Assembly (NCBI RefSeq): GCF_003060825.1
Contig: NZ_CP028922.1
Location: 4,805,001 to 4,869,000, forward strand
DNA length: 64,000 nt
Direction: 5' to 3'
DNA from: Paenibacillus sp. CAA11
Lineage (GTDB): Bacteria; Bacillota; Bacilli; Paenibacillales; Paenibacillaceae
Shown in pieces: positions 40,676-52,033 of this stretch. Made by a program: the position numbers and the translations under genes. Every line of letters starts with the position of its first letter. The first letter of the stretch is position 1. The notes under the pieces were generated by a model, which saw only the letters and a program-made list of their open reading frames with translations, had not been told where the DNA came from and ran no database searches.

Positions 40676-41386
40676 CTAGAACCCACCTGTCTTGGTACTG
40701 CGTATCAAATAGCCAAGCCCCCGCCGGGTCAGAATGACCTCCGGCTTGCTCGGATCATCTTCAATTTTCTCGCGCAGACGCCGGATCGTCACATCCACCG
40801 TCCGCACATCCCCGAAATACTCGAAACCCCAGACAGCCTGAAGCAGATGCTCCCGGGTCATGACCTTGCCCGCGTTGCGGGCCATATAATAGAGAAGCTC
40901 ATACTCTCTGTGCGTCAGATCCAGCGGCTCTCCATTCTTATACACCGTGTACATATCCGTGTCGATAAAGAGATCGAACAAATGAAGTCCCTGTTTCGCA
41001 TCTTCCCCACTGTCCAGCAGCTTGCTCTGCCGGCGCATCTGTGCCTTGACGCGTGCCAGCAGCTCCCGGGCGCTAAATGGCTTGGTCACATAGTCGTCAG
41101 CGCCAAGCTCAAGACCGAGCACCTTGTCGATCTCCCCATCCTTCGCCGTCAGCATAATAATAGGCGTCTCAAGCTTGGTACGTACCTCGCGGCATACATC
41201 CATGCCGTCCTTCCCCGGAAGCATCAGATCCAGCAGAATCAGGTCAGGACGCTCCGAGAAGGCCAGGTCTACCGCCTGAATGCCATCAAAGGCCAGAATG
41301 ACCTCATAGCCCTCTTTTTCCAGATTAAATTTCAATATATCCGCAATGGGTTGTTCATCGTCTACTACCAGGATTTTTCCCTGCAT
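40676..41386 (-). CDS. walR: essential response regulator WalR
   Basis: A 236-residue OmpR-family regulator, near-identical in plan to Bacillus WalR (YycF): [19 protein letters not shown], phospho-acceptor Asp53, [14 protein letters not shown] and the output domain [21 protein letters not shown]. It controls peptidoglycan hydrolases and wall metabolism. The start is placed at the ATG of MQGK to match the family's usual 235 residues; a TTG three codons upstream is closer to GAGGTG. Confidence 0.97.
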   Translation of the reverse strand: MQGKILVVDDEQPIADILKFNLEKEGYEVILAFDGIQAVDLAFSERPDLILLDLMLPGKDGMDVCREVRTKLETPIIMLTAKDGEIDKVLGLELGADDYVTKPFSARELLARVKAQMRRQSKLLDSGEDAKQGLHLFDLFIDTDMYTVYKNGEPLDLTHREYELLYYMARNAGKVMTREHLLQAVWGFEYFGDVRTVDVTIRRLREKIEDDPSKPEVILTRRGLGYLIRSTKTGGF

Positions 41387-41510
41387 TTCTCTCAATTCAC
41401 CTCATCATATCAGGCGTTGATTCACTTGTATTTATTCTACCATACCTTGAGGGTGCATCCTAAGCTATCCTATAAATCACCAGAAATACCGGACGATAAG
41501 TGCAGCCATA

Positions 41511-41548
41511 AACAAGGGGCATGGCTTCTACGAGCCATGCCCCTTGTT
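41511..41548 (-). terminator. intrinsic terminator of the M23 gene
   Basis: A 16-bp perfect stem (AACAAGGGGCATGGCT and its complement) with a six-base loop and TTTATG after it on the minus strand. It is nearly symmetrical and may also work on the plus strand. Confidence 0.85.
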
Positions 41549-41550
41549 TA

Positions 41551-43059
41551 TTATAGATATTTCATCGGGTTCTGCAGCTGCCCACCCTTGTGAATTTCGA
41601 AATGAAGATGCGGGCCTGTCGAGCGCCCGGTACTGCCCATAACGCCAATGGAAGCACCCTTCTGCACCTTGGCTCCCTGCTTCACCGTAATTTTGCTGAG
41701 ATGTCCGTACAGCGTCTCATATCCGTTCTTATGATCGATAATAATGACATTCCCATAACCGCTCTTCGTTCCAGCGAACGTGACCACTCCAGCATCCGCA
41801 GCCATAATTGTGCGATTGGAGGAAACAAGGTCTACCCCCTTATGCAGCTTGCCCCAACGCTGTCCATAGCTGCTGCTCATCGACGCACTCGACAGCGGCC
41901 AGGCGAACTGGCCGGAGCCCTCGCCCAGCACAAGCGTCCCCTTGACCACAATGCGCGGCTGCGGCTGCTTGACGACCTCTTGACCCAGCCATTCCTCCTG
42001 AATGACCTGACCGTTCTCCTTCGTCACGCGGTAGCTCATCGTCTTGAGTCCACTTTGGCCCTGAGAGGCGACAATCGTCTTCCCGGCCTTCAGCTTCGCA
42101 TTCTTGCGCACAATCACTGTCGGTTCCGTTACGATCTGCTCCTGCACACGCTCCACCGTTTTAACGGTAAGCGACGGCTTGGCCGCCTTGATCGTCAGCT
42201 GGGTTCCGATCTGCATCGTCCGTTCCTCAACCCCCGGATTCTGGTGGAAAATAGACTTGTAGGACACGCCAAAGCGCTTGGCGATGGAAGTGATCGTGTC
42301 CCCCTCCTGAACCTCATATACAATCGGAGTGACTTCACCTTGTAGGATGCGGGCCACCGCCGCCTTCGTATCCAGTACCTTGTCCGGGGTAGTTTCTACC
42401 GCAGCCTGTTCAATCTTCTCTTTAATCACAGCGGATTCAAGCTTCGGGGATGAAGCCGCCGTGGCAGCCTTACTGGAAGAAGTCGATACCTTTTTCACTT
42501 TGGACTCCAAAGTTGTCTGCTCTCCAGCCGGTATGTACTTATTCTTTACCTGCTTAAGTACCGCTTCCGCCGTGGCCTGATCCTTAACGACTCCAATCAC
42601 TTTTCCATCCACCTTCAGCGCCACACCAGAAGCATGGGACTTCAGCTGCTTATCCAGCTTGGCAATGGCCGTGTGACCGTCAACCTCGGCTTTGTAGGCT
42701 TTGTCCAGCACGGTGGATACGCCTTCTGTCTCCAGTACCATATTGGCCCCTGGGTACTTCTTCGCGAACTCCTCCTGCTTCTTCTCATATAGCGCTGTAA
42801 GTTCCTTCTTATCCTTAATCGTTCCAATCTCTTGTCCATCCAGATAGACACGATAGAAAGGAACCTTATTCGCTTCGACATACTGCTGTCCCACGAGCAG
42901 CAGGCTGCCTGCAAGCAATACACCTCCGGCTGTGATCCACAGTTTGCGTGAATTCCGCTTTATCCAAGACGACGCTAACACTTTGCCCTGCGCTGCCTCT
43001 TGACTCTGCAGGTCTTGATCCAGGTCAACTGCCTTACCCTTCTTCTTGAACCCTTTCAT
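41551..43059 (-). CDS. LysM-G5-M23 peptidoglycan endopeptidase
   Basis: A 502-residue exported protein with an uncleaved-looking signal anchor (WITAGGVLLAGSLLLV, about 41-56), a long helical region, LysM (YEVQEGDTITSIAKRFGVSY), G5 domain (VERVQEQIVTEPTVIVRKN and on) and a C-terminal M23 lytic domain. The zinc ligands are His and Asp in KLHKGVDL and HLHFE. It cleaves peptide cross-bridges. AAAGGAG precedes the chosen ATG. A structured leader lies upstream. Its place next to walR suggests membership of the WalR regulon, although no clear TGTWAH repeat is seen. Confidence 0.93.
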   Translation of the reverse strand: MKGFKKKGKAVDLDQDLQSQEAAQGKVLASSWIKRNSRKLWITAGGVLLAGSLLLVGQQYVEANKVPFYRVYLDGQEIGTIKDKKELTALYEKKQEEFAKKYPGANMVLETEGVSTVLDKAYKAEVDGHTAIAKLDKQLKSHASGVALKVDGKVIGVVKDQATAEAVLKQVKNKYIPAGEQTTLESKVKKVSTSSSKAATAASSPKLESAVIKEKIEQAAVETTPDKVLDTKAAVARILQGEVTPIVYEVQEGDTITSIAKRFGVSYKSIFHQNPGVEERTMQIGTQLTIKAAKPSLTVKTVERVQEQIVTEPTVIVRKNAKLKAGKTIVASQGQSGLKTMSYRVTKENGQVIQEEWLGQEVVKQPQPRIVVKGTLVLGEGSGQFAWPLSSASMSSSYGQRWGKLHKGVDLVSSNRTIMAADAGVVTFAGTKSGYGNVIIIDHKNGYETLYGHLSKITVKQGAKVQKGASIGVMGSTGRSTGPHLHFEIHKGGQLQNPMKYL

Positions 43060-43215
43060 GCTAATCTCCTTTATGTTCCCATACTTTCGCACAAGGATTG
43101 CCTTTCGCCGACCCAATTCCCTGTGCCAGACCCGGCACTTTAGCCGGATTTCCTGCTGGGCGGGTGACAGTTCACCCCTAGCCCAATCTCTAATCTATGA
43201 CAGAAAATAGTTTCA
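43060..43215 (-). promoter_or_regulatory. structured 5' leader of the M23 gene
   Basis: The minus strand folds by eye into three stems: TGGGC/GCCCA around GGGTGA/TCACCC, then CCGGC/GCCGG, then GCACAGG/CCTTGTGC around a GGCGAAAGGC-type loop. It ends just before the ribosome site. Boxes GGGGTGAA and AAATCCG recall the c-di-AMP (ydaO) riboswitch class, which often precedes wall hydrolases, but the CAGCTAAC box and the order do not fit. Confidence 0.45.
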
Positions 43216-43292
43216 AAATTTTAACCTTTTACGACACTGTTCTACTTTATCATAGTCGCTTTATGCATTTCAACTTTTGCTAATAACGCCAA

Positions 43293-43315
43293 AAACCCGC
43301 GCCAGGCGCGGGTTT
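43293..43315 (-). terminator. intrinsic terminator of the 221-aa membrane protein gene
   Basis: AAACCCGCGCC and GCGCGGGTTT arms followed on the minus strand by TTTTT. Confidence 0.8.
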
Positions 43316-43408
43316 GATTGACTTTTGGGCAATTCGCCTCTATTAGATTTTTCCTGACAATGCTGTGAAATAGTAGTGACTTAGGAAGGTGCAGCTAATA
43401 TGGACTTA

Positions 43409-44074
43409 TTATTTAAGCATATTCATCACCTTAGCATACTCCTCCTTGCTCAAATACTTGGAGAGAACCTGCTGCGCCTGAATCATCTCCTCCTCCGTCA
43501 ATCCGCCTTCCATGGCAGCGGTCAGCGACTGCACCTCCTGCTCAGGTAGTTTCTTCATCAGCAGCTGAAAGATTTCGGCCTTAGCTTCAGCAGACAGGCC
43601 CTCCTTGGTCGCCTGAAGCTCATCTGAAGAGACTACAGGTGCATCCTCAGCCTCCTTCTTGCTTTCCTTGCCCATAACGGCTATAGAGTCCTCCGGCGCC
43701 TCTTCCTCTTTGTCCCCCTTGCCCGGATTAACCTGTTCCTGGCCAGCAGGCAGGCTAGTGTCTTTGTCCTGCTTCTTGTCCGCTGCCTCGAGATTCGATG
43801 CAGTGGTCCCGGCTGCCGAATTATTGCGCTCTGTCTCCTGATTTTGCCCTGCCTGACCTTCTTCGGCGTCCGCCTTACTGTTCTTGCTGCTACTGCCTGC
43901 GGAGAGCCCCAGCAGACTAGCCAGCCCCGTAGGCTGCCCCTCCCACTTGATATTTAAGCTGGTCAGCAAAGACTGAACGTAGGCATTCACCACCATGCCT
44001 GTCGTCAGCATACTCAAGCCGCACACCAGCACGGTCACCAGAACCAGACTCATGATACGGGTCATCCATCTCAT
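43409..44074 (-). CDS. membrane-anchored protein with low-complexity middle, unknown function
   Basis: A 221-residue protein. An N-terminal helix (IMSLVLVTVLVCGLSMLTTGMVV, about 7-29) acts as signal or anchor. A Ser/Lys/Glu/Asn-rich linker spans about 60-150, and a C-terminal helical part of about 70 residues (LSAEAKAEIFQLLMKKLPEQEV, LSKYLSKEEYAKVMNMLK) follows. The repeated (S/T)-x-E-E-x-A pattern suggests a helical bundle. It lies between the M23 gene and an ABC exporter. I do not recognise a family; a spore- or envelope-linked role would be a guess. Confidence 0.75.
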   Translation of the reverse strand: MRWMTRIMSLVLVTVLVCGLSMLTTGMVVNAYVQSLLTSLNIKWEGQPTGLASLLGLSAGSSSKNSKADAEEGQAGQNQETERNNSAAGTTASNLEAADKKQDKDTSLPAGQEQVNPGKGDKEEEAPEDSIAVMGKESKKEAEDAPVVSSDELQATKEGLSAEAKAEIFQLLMKKLPEQEVQSLTAAMEGGLTEEEMIQAQQVLSKYLSKEEYAKVMNMLK

Positions 44075-44183
44075 TTCGGCGTTCTCCTTTGCTCCTGGAA
44101 TAATAAGTCCTAGAATAGGTCTCGTACCAGTATGCCCGCCGAAGCATCATTTTCTACCTTCCCTATGAAAATCTATCCCTGCT

Positions 44184-45917
44184 TTAGAGGGCGAGCAGCC
44201 CCTCTCTTGACCGCGCCGGCTCTCGGGACGTTTTATTTTCAATAGAGTACAGGCTGTGGAAATACCCGCGCTGATCCATCAGCTCCTGGAAAGTCCCCCG
44301 TTCAATAATTTCACCGCCCTGCAGCACATAGATGGCATCGTACCTCTCCAAGAGGCGTTTAACCAATCGGTGGGTTACCACAAGGGCCGTTACTTCCTTC
44401 ATGTTCAGAATCGTCTCTTCAATCGCATAAGCTGTCTCATTATCGAGTGCAGAAGTGGCTTCATCCAACATTAAGATCGGCGCCTTTCGAATCAGAGTCC
44501 TTGCAATCGCAATCCGCTGCTTCTCCCCGCCGGAGAGCAGGCTGCCATTCTCGCCAACCAAGCTATCCAAGCCATCTGGCAATCTATCTAGAAACCGGGT
44601 CATTCCCGAATGCTCGGCTGCCCTGGCTACATCTTCATCCGTATAGTCGCCAAACAGCTTAATATTCTCGTTGATGCTGCTATCGAACAAGAAGGTGTGC
44701 TGGTGCAATATGGATTGGAAGTGATATACGTCATCTGCAGAAATGTCTTTTAGCGGAATGCCGTCAATCAGGATTGCCCCATCATAATGCTCATACTGCT
44801 TCAATAGCAGCTTAAGCAGTGTGGATTTGCCGGAGCCGCTGGCCCCTACGAATGCCACCTTTTGATTTTTACGAATGAGTAAATCAATCCCGCTGAGTAC
44901 CTTTTTCTGATCATCATATCCGAAGCTGACATTCTTCCACTCAATCACCCCATCGAAGTGGTCCTTCGCCGTGTACGTTCTCTGCTCTTCCCGTTCATTC
45001 AGCAGGGTGATAATTCGCCCTGAGATCTGCTTCAACGACTTGATCCGGGCCAGATACTGAACACTGGAGTAGATCGGATTCACCACATTGTTCGTCAGCT
45101 GTACACAAGCCAGCAACATGCCCAGCGTCAGCTCGCCCTGAATCGCAAAGATCCCGCCGATAATGAACACCGAATTGAACATAATGCCGCCAAAAACCTC
45201 ACTGATGGCATCTACCCCGCAACTGACCACATTGAATCTGAACTTCCGCCGCTCGACGTCCTGATTCACCTTCGTATATTCCTCTTCAATTTTCCGCTCG
45301 ATTTTGAAGCTCTTAATGACCTGAAAGCCTGAGAACAGATCATTTACCTTCACCATAAAATGCTCCAGACTCTCAGCATATTTGTTCTTGCTTCCGCTGA
45401 GACTCCGCTCAAACAAACGAGGGATAAGGATGGAAATGACCGTCATCATGAGAAGGCACAGCGAGATCTTATAGCTTAAAAAGAACATGGACGATAAAGC
45501 ACCCGTGAAGGCCACTACCGTGCCAAACAATTGAAAGAGGTTGCGGAAGTAATCCTCCTCTACCATCTTCAGATCATTGTTAATTACCGACAGGTATTTG
45601 GCACTGTTTGACGAGGAGAATTCTGCAATACTTTTCCCCATAATTTTGCGGAATACCTCATCCTTCAAATAAACCATCGTCTTGCGGATATAAGCGGACT
45701 TCGCCCATTCGGCCAAAAAGTGCACCACCGCACCGAATACAATAAAGCCAAGCGCCAATGCAGCCACTCGATAAAATTCCGTGAGGCTCCCGCTCCCGAT
45801 AGTATCCGTAATGGCCTTAAATACAAACGCTAATCCTACATTCAGCAGACTTGCCAGAAATACCGTGATTGCAACAAGCGCCAGTCTCCCTTTATACCTG
45901 AACAAATAAGTGCTCAT
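44184..45917 (-). CDS. ABC exporter, fused permease and ATPase
   Basis: A 577-residue half-transporter of the ABC-B (MsbA/LmrA) type. Six helices in the first 310 residues are followed by the ATPase with Walker A GASGSGKST, Q-loop, signature LSGGEKQRI, Walker B ILMLDEATS and the H-loop VVTHR. It works as a dimer exporting lipids, peptides or drugs; the cargo is unknown. No accessory gene adjoins it. The coding end contains an AGAGGG/CCCTCT pair but no separate terminator is evident. Confidence 0.92.
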   Translation of the reverse strand: MSTYLFRYKGRLALVAITVFLASLLNVGLAFVFKAITDTIGSGSLTEFYRVAALALGFIVFGAVVHFLAEWAKSAYIRKTMVYLKDEVFRKIMGKSIAEFSSSNSAKYLSVINNDLKMVEEDYFRNLFQLFGTVVAFTGALSSMFFLSYKISLCLLMMTVISILIPRLFERSLSGSKNKYAESLEHFMVKVNDLFSGFQVIKSFKIERKIEEEYTKVNQDVERRKFRFNVVSCGVDAISEVFGGIMFNSVFIIGGIFAIQGELTLGMLLACVQLTNNVVNPIYSSVQYLARIKSLKQISGRIITLLNEREEQRTYTAKDHFDGVIEWKNVSFGYDDQKKVLSGIDLLIRKNQKVAFVGASGSGKSTLLKLLLKQYEHYDGAILIDGIPLKDISADDVYHFQSILHQHTFLFDSSINENIKLFGDYTDEDVARAAEHSGMTRFLDRLPDGLDSLVGENGSLLSGGEKQRIAIARTLIRKAPILMLDEATSALDNETAYAIEETILNMKEVTALVVTHRLVKRLLERYDAIYVLQGGEIIERGTFQELMDQRGYFHSLYSIENKTSREPARSREGLLAL

Positions 45918-46000
45918 CGACGTTCTCCCTCCCCATGCCTTCCCCTGTCACAACCCTGCGTTCATCTTTGTCTTTCCAATATAATCAATATAGTAAAAAA

Positions 46001-46020
46001 CCCCTTCCACAAGGAAGGGG
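46001..46020 (-). terminator. intrinsic terminator of the 109-aa membrane protein gene
   Basis: CCCCTTCC/GGAAGGGG arms followed on the minus strand by TTTTTT. Confidence 0.8.
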
Positions 46021-46084
46021 CGCAGGATTGAAGTATCGATCCGTCTGAGGACGGAGAGGCAGTCAGACTCCATGCTGGCTTGCT

Positions 46085-46414
46085 CTACGAATTCTCCGAC
46101 GACGCACGGCCATATTTTCGCCGATATAAAATCCAGATTAGTGCATTGGTCGCTATGTATACCGCAGGCATCACCAGCAGCATGAAGATGAACCAGGTCA
46201 CATTGCCCGGACGGGATATTAGCTCACCAAGCAGTTCAGCAGAAGCCACCAGGCCTGAACCGATCGAGCCGATGACAAAAAATAAACCGAAGAGCACGAC
46301 ATCAATGAACAAGCCCATCAGCAAGGGGCGGATGAACAGAAAGTCCAGTTTTCCGCGCTGCTGCATATACTGCCAGCGTTCCTCCGGGGTCAGATTACTG
46401 TATTTTTTTCGCAT
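46085..46414 (-). CDS. small integral membrane protein, unknown function
   Basis: A 109-residue protein: a charged N-terminus (RKKYSNLTPEERWQYMQQRGKLDFLF), then two hydrophobic segments (PLLMGLFIDVVLFGLFFVIGSIG and WFIFMLLVMPAVYIATNALIWILY) and a basic C-terminus. Flanked by terminators on both sides, it is a single-gene unit between purA and the ABC exporter. The family is not recognised. Confidence 0.75.
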   Translation of the reverse strand: MRKKYSNLTPEERWQYMQQRGKLDFLFIRPLLMGLFIDVVLFGLFFVIGSIGSGLVASAELLGELISRPGNVTWFIFMLLVMPAVYIATNALIWILYRRKYGRASSENS

Positions 46415-46489
46415 ATTAAACTCCTTAAGCTATAGTTCGGAATATTCAGCTTTTCCTGTATTTTTAGAATACCATGTCTACCGTAAAAA

Positions 46490-46520
46490 ATCCCCTTCTG
46501 CCTATAAAGCAGAAGGGGAT
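46490..46520 (-). terminator. intrinsic terminator of purA
   Basis: ATCCCCTTCTGC and GCAGAAGGGGAT arms, then TTTTTTACGG on the minus strand. Confidence 0.85.
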
Positions 46521-46557
46521 TCCCCTTAAGGCAGGCCTGTATATAGCCTGCTTATAA

Positions 46558-47958
<1,401 letters not shown>

Positions 47959-47998
47959 TCACACCACAGCCATTTTACTGCCCTAAAGCAGCACTATA

Positions 47999-48074
47999 AG
48001 TTTAACAGTCCATGTGAGCAAAGTCAAATTAAAAGCGAACAATTCCACGCATGTAATGCTTATTGTTCGTTTTT
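47999..48074 (-). promoter_or_regulatory. purA promoter with paired PurBoxes
   Basis: On the minus strand TTGACT (48022-48027), 17 bases, and TAAACT (47999-48004). Upstream, GCGAACAAT (from 48035) and ATTGTTCG (48062-48069) form an inverted pair with the CGAAC cores 24 bases apart. This is the known PurR arrangement of two PurBoxes in opposite orientation upstream of the -35. Confidence 0.85.
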
Positions 48075-48241
48075 ATGTCAAACTCCATTCGAATATTTCG
48101 CGAAAAAAACACCCTTTCCGGCTAATCCCTCAAATACTTGATCATTCTACCTTCATTTCGTATTTTTTGAGACTTGCCTGGTTAGGGTGGTTATCCATAA
48201 AGCATCTTATAAGGACATATTATGCTTAAGCTGCTCCGTGC

Positions 48242-49603
48242 TTATCCAGCAAAAGGATCGGCATGAGCCCGCTCATAATTGGCAAATTTATTGTAATTCT
48301 TCAAGAAGACCAGTTCAACGGTACCAACCGGGCCATTCCGCTGTTTCGCAATAATGATCTCGATGATGTTCTTCTTCTCGGTCTCCTGGTTATAATAATC
48401 ATCCCGGTACAGGAACGCTACGATATCGGCATCCTGCTCGATCGAACCGGATTCCCGAAGGTCGGACATCATCGGCCGTTTGTCCTGCCGCTGCTCAACG
48501 CCCCGGCTGAGCTGGGACAAGGCAATCACCGGCACTTCCAGCTCCCGCGCAATTTGCTTCAGTGTCCGGGAGATCTCGGAGACCTCCTGCTGTCTGTTCT
48601 CGCCGGCTTTGCCCCGGCCGTGAATCAGCTGAAGGTAGTCAATGACGATCATGCCGAGGCCCCGTTCCTTCTTCAGGCGCCGACACTTGGCGCGGATATC
48701 CGCAACCGTCACACCAGGCGTATCGTCAATATAGATTTCCGCCTCGGCCAAGGCGGCGATGCCCATCGTCAGCTTCGCCCAATCCTCATCACTCTTGAAG
48801 TCACCTGTACGCATTACACCTGCATCCAGGTTGGCCTCCGCACAGATCATCCGCTGTACCAGCTGGGCGGCGGACATCTCCAGACTGAAGATCGCCACCG
48901 TCTCTTTGCTGCGTACAGCAGCATTCTGACAGATGTTCAGGGCGAAGGCCGTCTTACCTACGGAAGGACGGGCCGCCACAATGATCAGGTCATTGCGCTG
49001 GAAGCCTGAGGTCATCCGGTCAAGATCGACGAAGCCGGAAGAGATTCCGGTCGTATTGCCGCGATTCTGGTGCAGCACCTCAACCTTCTCGAATACCTCC
49101 ATAAGCACGTCGCGAATATAGATAAAGCCTGTTCCCGAGCGGCGGTTGGAGATCTCCAGGATGCGCCGCTCCGCATCGCTCAGCATGCCGGCGACATCTT
49201 CCCCGCCGGTATAGCCATCGCTGACAATCTGCGTGGCGGTGCGAATCAGACGGCGGAGCATCGACTTCTCTTCGATAATGCGTGCATAGTAATCCACATT
49301 AGCCGCTGTAGGCACGGCATGGGCCAGCTTCGCTAAATAGCTGACGCCTCCGATGCTCTCCAGCTGGCCTTTATCCTGCAGCCGGGCCGTCAAGGTTACA
49401 AGGTCTATCGGCTGGCCGGCTTCACCGAGTTCCACCATGGTCTCATAGATCAGCTGGTGGGCCGTACTGTAGAAATCCTCGTCCCGCACCCGCTCCATCG
49501 CGGTAATGAGAGCTTCGGATTGAAGCAGAATCGCACCGAGCACGGCTTGCTCTGCTTCTAGGTTTTGCGGGGGGATCCGATCAAGAAACAGATCGCCGCC
49601 CAT
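48242..49603 (-). CDS. dnaB: replicative DNA helicase DnaB
   Basis: A 453-residue hexameric helicase (called DnaC in B. subtilis): N-terminal primase-interacting domain (PPQNLEAEQAVLGAILL), linker and RecA-like motor with Walker A ARPSVGKTAF, SLEMSAAQL, and Walker B MIVIDYLQLI. It unwinds DNA ahead of the fork. It follows rplI by two bases in a gdpP-rplI-dnaB operon, the usual near-origin arrangement in Bacillales. Confidence 0.97.
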   Translation of the reverse strand: MGGDLFLDRIPPQNLEAEQAVLGAILLQSEALITAMERVRDEDFYSTAHQLIYETMVELGEAGQPIDLVTLTARLQDKGQLESIGGVSYLAKLAHAVPTAANVDYYARIIEEKSMLRRLIRTATQIVSDGYTGGEDVAGMLSDAERRILEISNRRSGTGFIYIRDVLMEVFEKVEVLHQNRGNTTGISSGFVDLDRMTSGFQRNDLIIVAARPSVGKTAFALNICQNAAVRSKETVAIFSLEMSAAQLVQRMICAEANLDAGVMRTGDFKSDEDWAKLTMGIAALAEAEIYIDDTPGVTVADIRAKCRRLKKERGLGMIVIDYLQLIHGRGKAGENRQQEVSEISRTLKQIARELEVPVIALSQLSRGVEQRQDKRPMMSDLRESGSIEQDADIVAFLYRDDYYNQETEKKNIIEIIIAKQRNGPVGTVELVFLKNYNKFANYERAHADPFAG

Positions 49604-49605
49604 TC

Positions 49606-50049
49606 TTATTCCTCCGTAACTTGGACCTTCAGCGTCGATTTGACTTCAGGATGAAGCTTTACCGGCACTTGGGTCACGCCGAGGCTGCGAATAGGTTCAT
49701 TCATTTCAATCTTGCGTTTGTCGATCTTAACGCCAAGCTTGGCAAGCGCTTCTGCAACCTGTTTGCTTGTAATGGCTCCGAACAGGCGTCCGCCTTCGCC
49801 GGCTTTAGCCTTCAGGCCCACGGTCATCTCTTCAAGCTTCTTGCCGAGCGCAATCGCTTCTTCCTTCTCCTGCTGCTTGCGCTTCTCCTCAGAAGCCGTC
49901 TGCACTTCGAGCGTCTTCATATTGCCGTCCGTAGCCGGCTTCACCAAGCCGCGCGGAATTAGGAAGTTCTGTGCATAACCTTCAGATACATTTTTAATCT
50001 CGCCTTTTTTCCCCTGGCCTTTAACATCTTTCAAGAATATGACTTTCAT
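49606..50049 (-). CDS. rplI: 50S ribosomal protein bL9
   Basis: A 147-residue protein: [36 protein letters not shown] is the bL9 N-domain, followed by the long connecting helix and the rRNA-binding C-domain. It binds 23S rRNA near L1. Its ATG overlaps the gdpP stop by 4 bases, giving coupled translation. Confidence 0.97.
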   Translation of the reverse strand: MKVIFLKDVKGQGKKGEIKNVSEGYAQNFLIPRGLVKPATDGNMKTLEVQTASEEKRKQQEKEEAIALGKKLEEMTVGLKAKAGEGGRLFGAITSKQVAEALAKLGVKIDKRKIEMNEPIRSLGVTQVPVKLHPEVKSTLKVQVTEE

Positions 50050-52022
50050 TCGAATAACCCCTCTTCCCTCTCAATTTCTTCAAGCACCTCAAGCAATCTC
50101 TTCTCTGCTTCCGCCTGAGTGCCTTCCAGCTGAACAGCGGCATTGGTTAAATGTCCGCCTCCGCCTAGACGTTCCATAACAACCTGTACATTCATGCCCC
50201 CGAGCGATCGGGCGCTGATTCCAATGAGCCCGTCCGGCCGTTCACTAATGACGAACGAGGCGAGCACATTGGTCATATTCAGCAGCGTATCCGCCACCTG
50301 GGCGATCAACAGCTGCGGGATTTTGCGGTTTGGCTCGGTTACAGCGAGCGCGATATGCCCGTAAATCATCCGGGCATGCTTGATAATTTCAGCCTTCTCG
50401 ATATATTCCTGCAGGTCTTCCTTCAGGATTCGCTGCACCATGACGGTATCGGCTCCATTGCGACGCAGGAAGCCGGCCGCTTCAAAGGTACGTGAACCAG
50501 TATGAAGGGCAAAATGCTTCGTGTCCACGGTAATTCCTGCAAGGAGTGAAGTCGACTCCAGCGGGCTCAGCTGGACCTTCTCATGAATATACTGCAAGAG
50601 CTCTGTAACCAGCTCACTGGCAGAGGATGCATAAGGCTCTAGATACACCAATACCGCATCATTGATAAACTCTTCCCCCCGGCGGTGGTGATCGACCACG
50701 ACAACTCGCCGGGCAGCTTCTACAAGCTGAGGCTCCATCGTCATGGAAGCCTTGTGCGTATCGACGACCACAAGCAGTGTGTGCTCCGTCATCAGGTCAA
50801 GCGCCTGCTCCGGTGAGATGAACCGCTTGCGAAGCGCTTCCTCCTGCTCGATCCGCTCCATCATCCGCTCGATAGCCGGATTGCTATCCTCCAGCACGAT
50901 ATGCGCCTCTACCTTATACATATCGGCGGCCTTCATGACCCCGATCGAGGCGCCGATCACGTCCATGTCGGGGATCCGGTGCCCCATGATCAGCACGCGG
51001 TCGCTCTCCTGCATCAGATCGCGCAGCGCATGCGCGATAACGCGGGCACGCACCCGCGTGCGCTTCTCTACGGCGTTCGTCTTACCGCCGTAGAAGGAGA
51101 GCCGCTGACCGGCCTTCACCGCGGCCTGGTCTCCCCCGCGCCCGAGCGCCATGTCCAGACTCGACTGGGCGAGTTCACCCAGCTCGCTGATGCGCTCGGT
51201 GCCAAAGGCAAGGCCGATGCTAAGCGTCATCGGCACCTTCAGGTCCGCGGTCATCTCGCGGACCTCGTCCAGAATCACAAAGCGGCTCTGCTCCATCTCC
51301 TGGAGCGCTTTGTGATTAAACATCATCAGGTAACGCTCCGAGGAGAGGCGGCGCAGATACACTTGGTACTGCTTCGCCCAATCGGTCAGAAGCGTCGTTA
51401 CCCGCGCAATCAGCGCGGCCCGCTGCTGGTCATCCATTCCCTGAGAAGCCTCATCCAGATTGTCGAGCATCACAATCCCCAAGGCAAGGCGTTCGTAGTC
51501 ATAACGCTGTCTCAGCGTCGCCAGCTCGGTCATATCATGGAAGTAAATCATCCGCTCTTCCGGCTGGGCAAAGACCTCAAAGTATCGTTCGCCCAACTTC
51601 ACCTCGGCGGATATCCCTCCCCCGTCGGCCTCCTTCTTAAGCAGCTGCGGAAGCTCCGGCAGCAGCTCATTCAGCGGAAGCCCAACCACCGTCTCTCGGC
51701 CAAGAATACTGGCCATGAATCGGTTATGCCATTCCACGGTCCTGTCCTCACTGTACAGGATCAGACCAAAAGGCAGACGGCTAACGGCCTCGCCTTCAAT
51801 CCTCTTGATCCGGTACGTCAGGCCGGTCACATAATCCATCAGATCGCTGCGGAACCTTCGTTCCGACTGCAGCATCGTAAAAGCAAGCACACAAACCAGA
51901 ACCAGCCCCAGTAGACCTACAGCCCAGTTATAGTACGAGACGAATATGACAAGCAGGAGCTGCAGCATGAACGCCCACACGGTGTAATATCCGTGCCAGC
52001 GCTTTTGGAGTAATTTAGGCAT
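50046..52022 (-). CDS. gdpP: cyclic-di-AMP phosphodiesterase GdpP
   Basis: A 658-residue membrane protein. Two N-terminal helices are followed by a PAS-like domain, a degenerate GGDEF ([10 protein letters not shown]) and the DHH/DHHA1 phosphodiesterase with [34 protein letters not shown] and [10 protein letters not shown]. It hydrolyses c-di-AMP and so affects osmolyte transport, wall stress and beta-lactam tolerance. It is in the gdpP-rplI-dnaB operon. Confidence 0.96.
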   Translation of the reverse strand: MPKLLQKRWHGYYTVWAFMLQLLLVIFVSYYNWAVGLLGLVLVCVLAFTMLQSERRFRSDLMDYVTGLTYRIKRIEGEAVSRLPFGLILYSEDRTVEWHNRFMASILGRETVVGLPLNELLPELPQLLKKEADGGGISAEVKLGERYFEVFAQPEERMIYFHDMTELATLRQRYDYERLALGIVMLDNLDEASQGMDDQQRAALIARVTTLLTDWAKQYQVYLRRLSSERYLMMFNHKALQEMEQSRFVILDEVREMTADLKVPMTLSIGLAFGTERISELGELAQSSLDMALGRGGDQAAVKAGQRLSFYGGKTNAVEKRTRVRARVIAHALRDLMQESDRVLIMGHRIPDMDVIGASIGVMKAADMYKVEAHIVLEDSNPAIERMMERIEQEEALRKRFISPEQALDLMTEHTLLVVVDTHKASMTMEPQLVEAARRVVVVDHHRRGEEFINDAVLVYLEPYASSASELVTELLQYIHEKVQLSPLESTSLLAGITVDTKHFALHTGSRTFEAAGFLRRNGADTVMVQRILKEDLQEYIEKAEIIKHARMIYGHIALAVTEPNRKIPQLLIAQVADTLLNMTNVLASFVISERPDGLIGISARSLGGMNVQVVMERLGGGGHLTNAAVQLEGTQAEAEKRLLEVLEEIEREEGLFE

Positions 52023-52033
52023 GCCTTCTCACC

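Noticed and set aside
43060..43215. Calling the M23 leader a ydaO (c-di-AMP) riboswitch
   Set aside because: The CAGCTAAC box and the order of the GGGGTGAA and AAATCCG boxes do not fit the class, so it is left unclassified.
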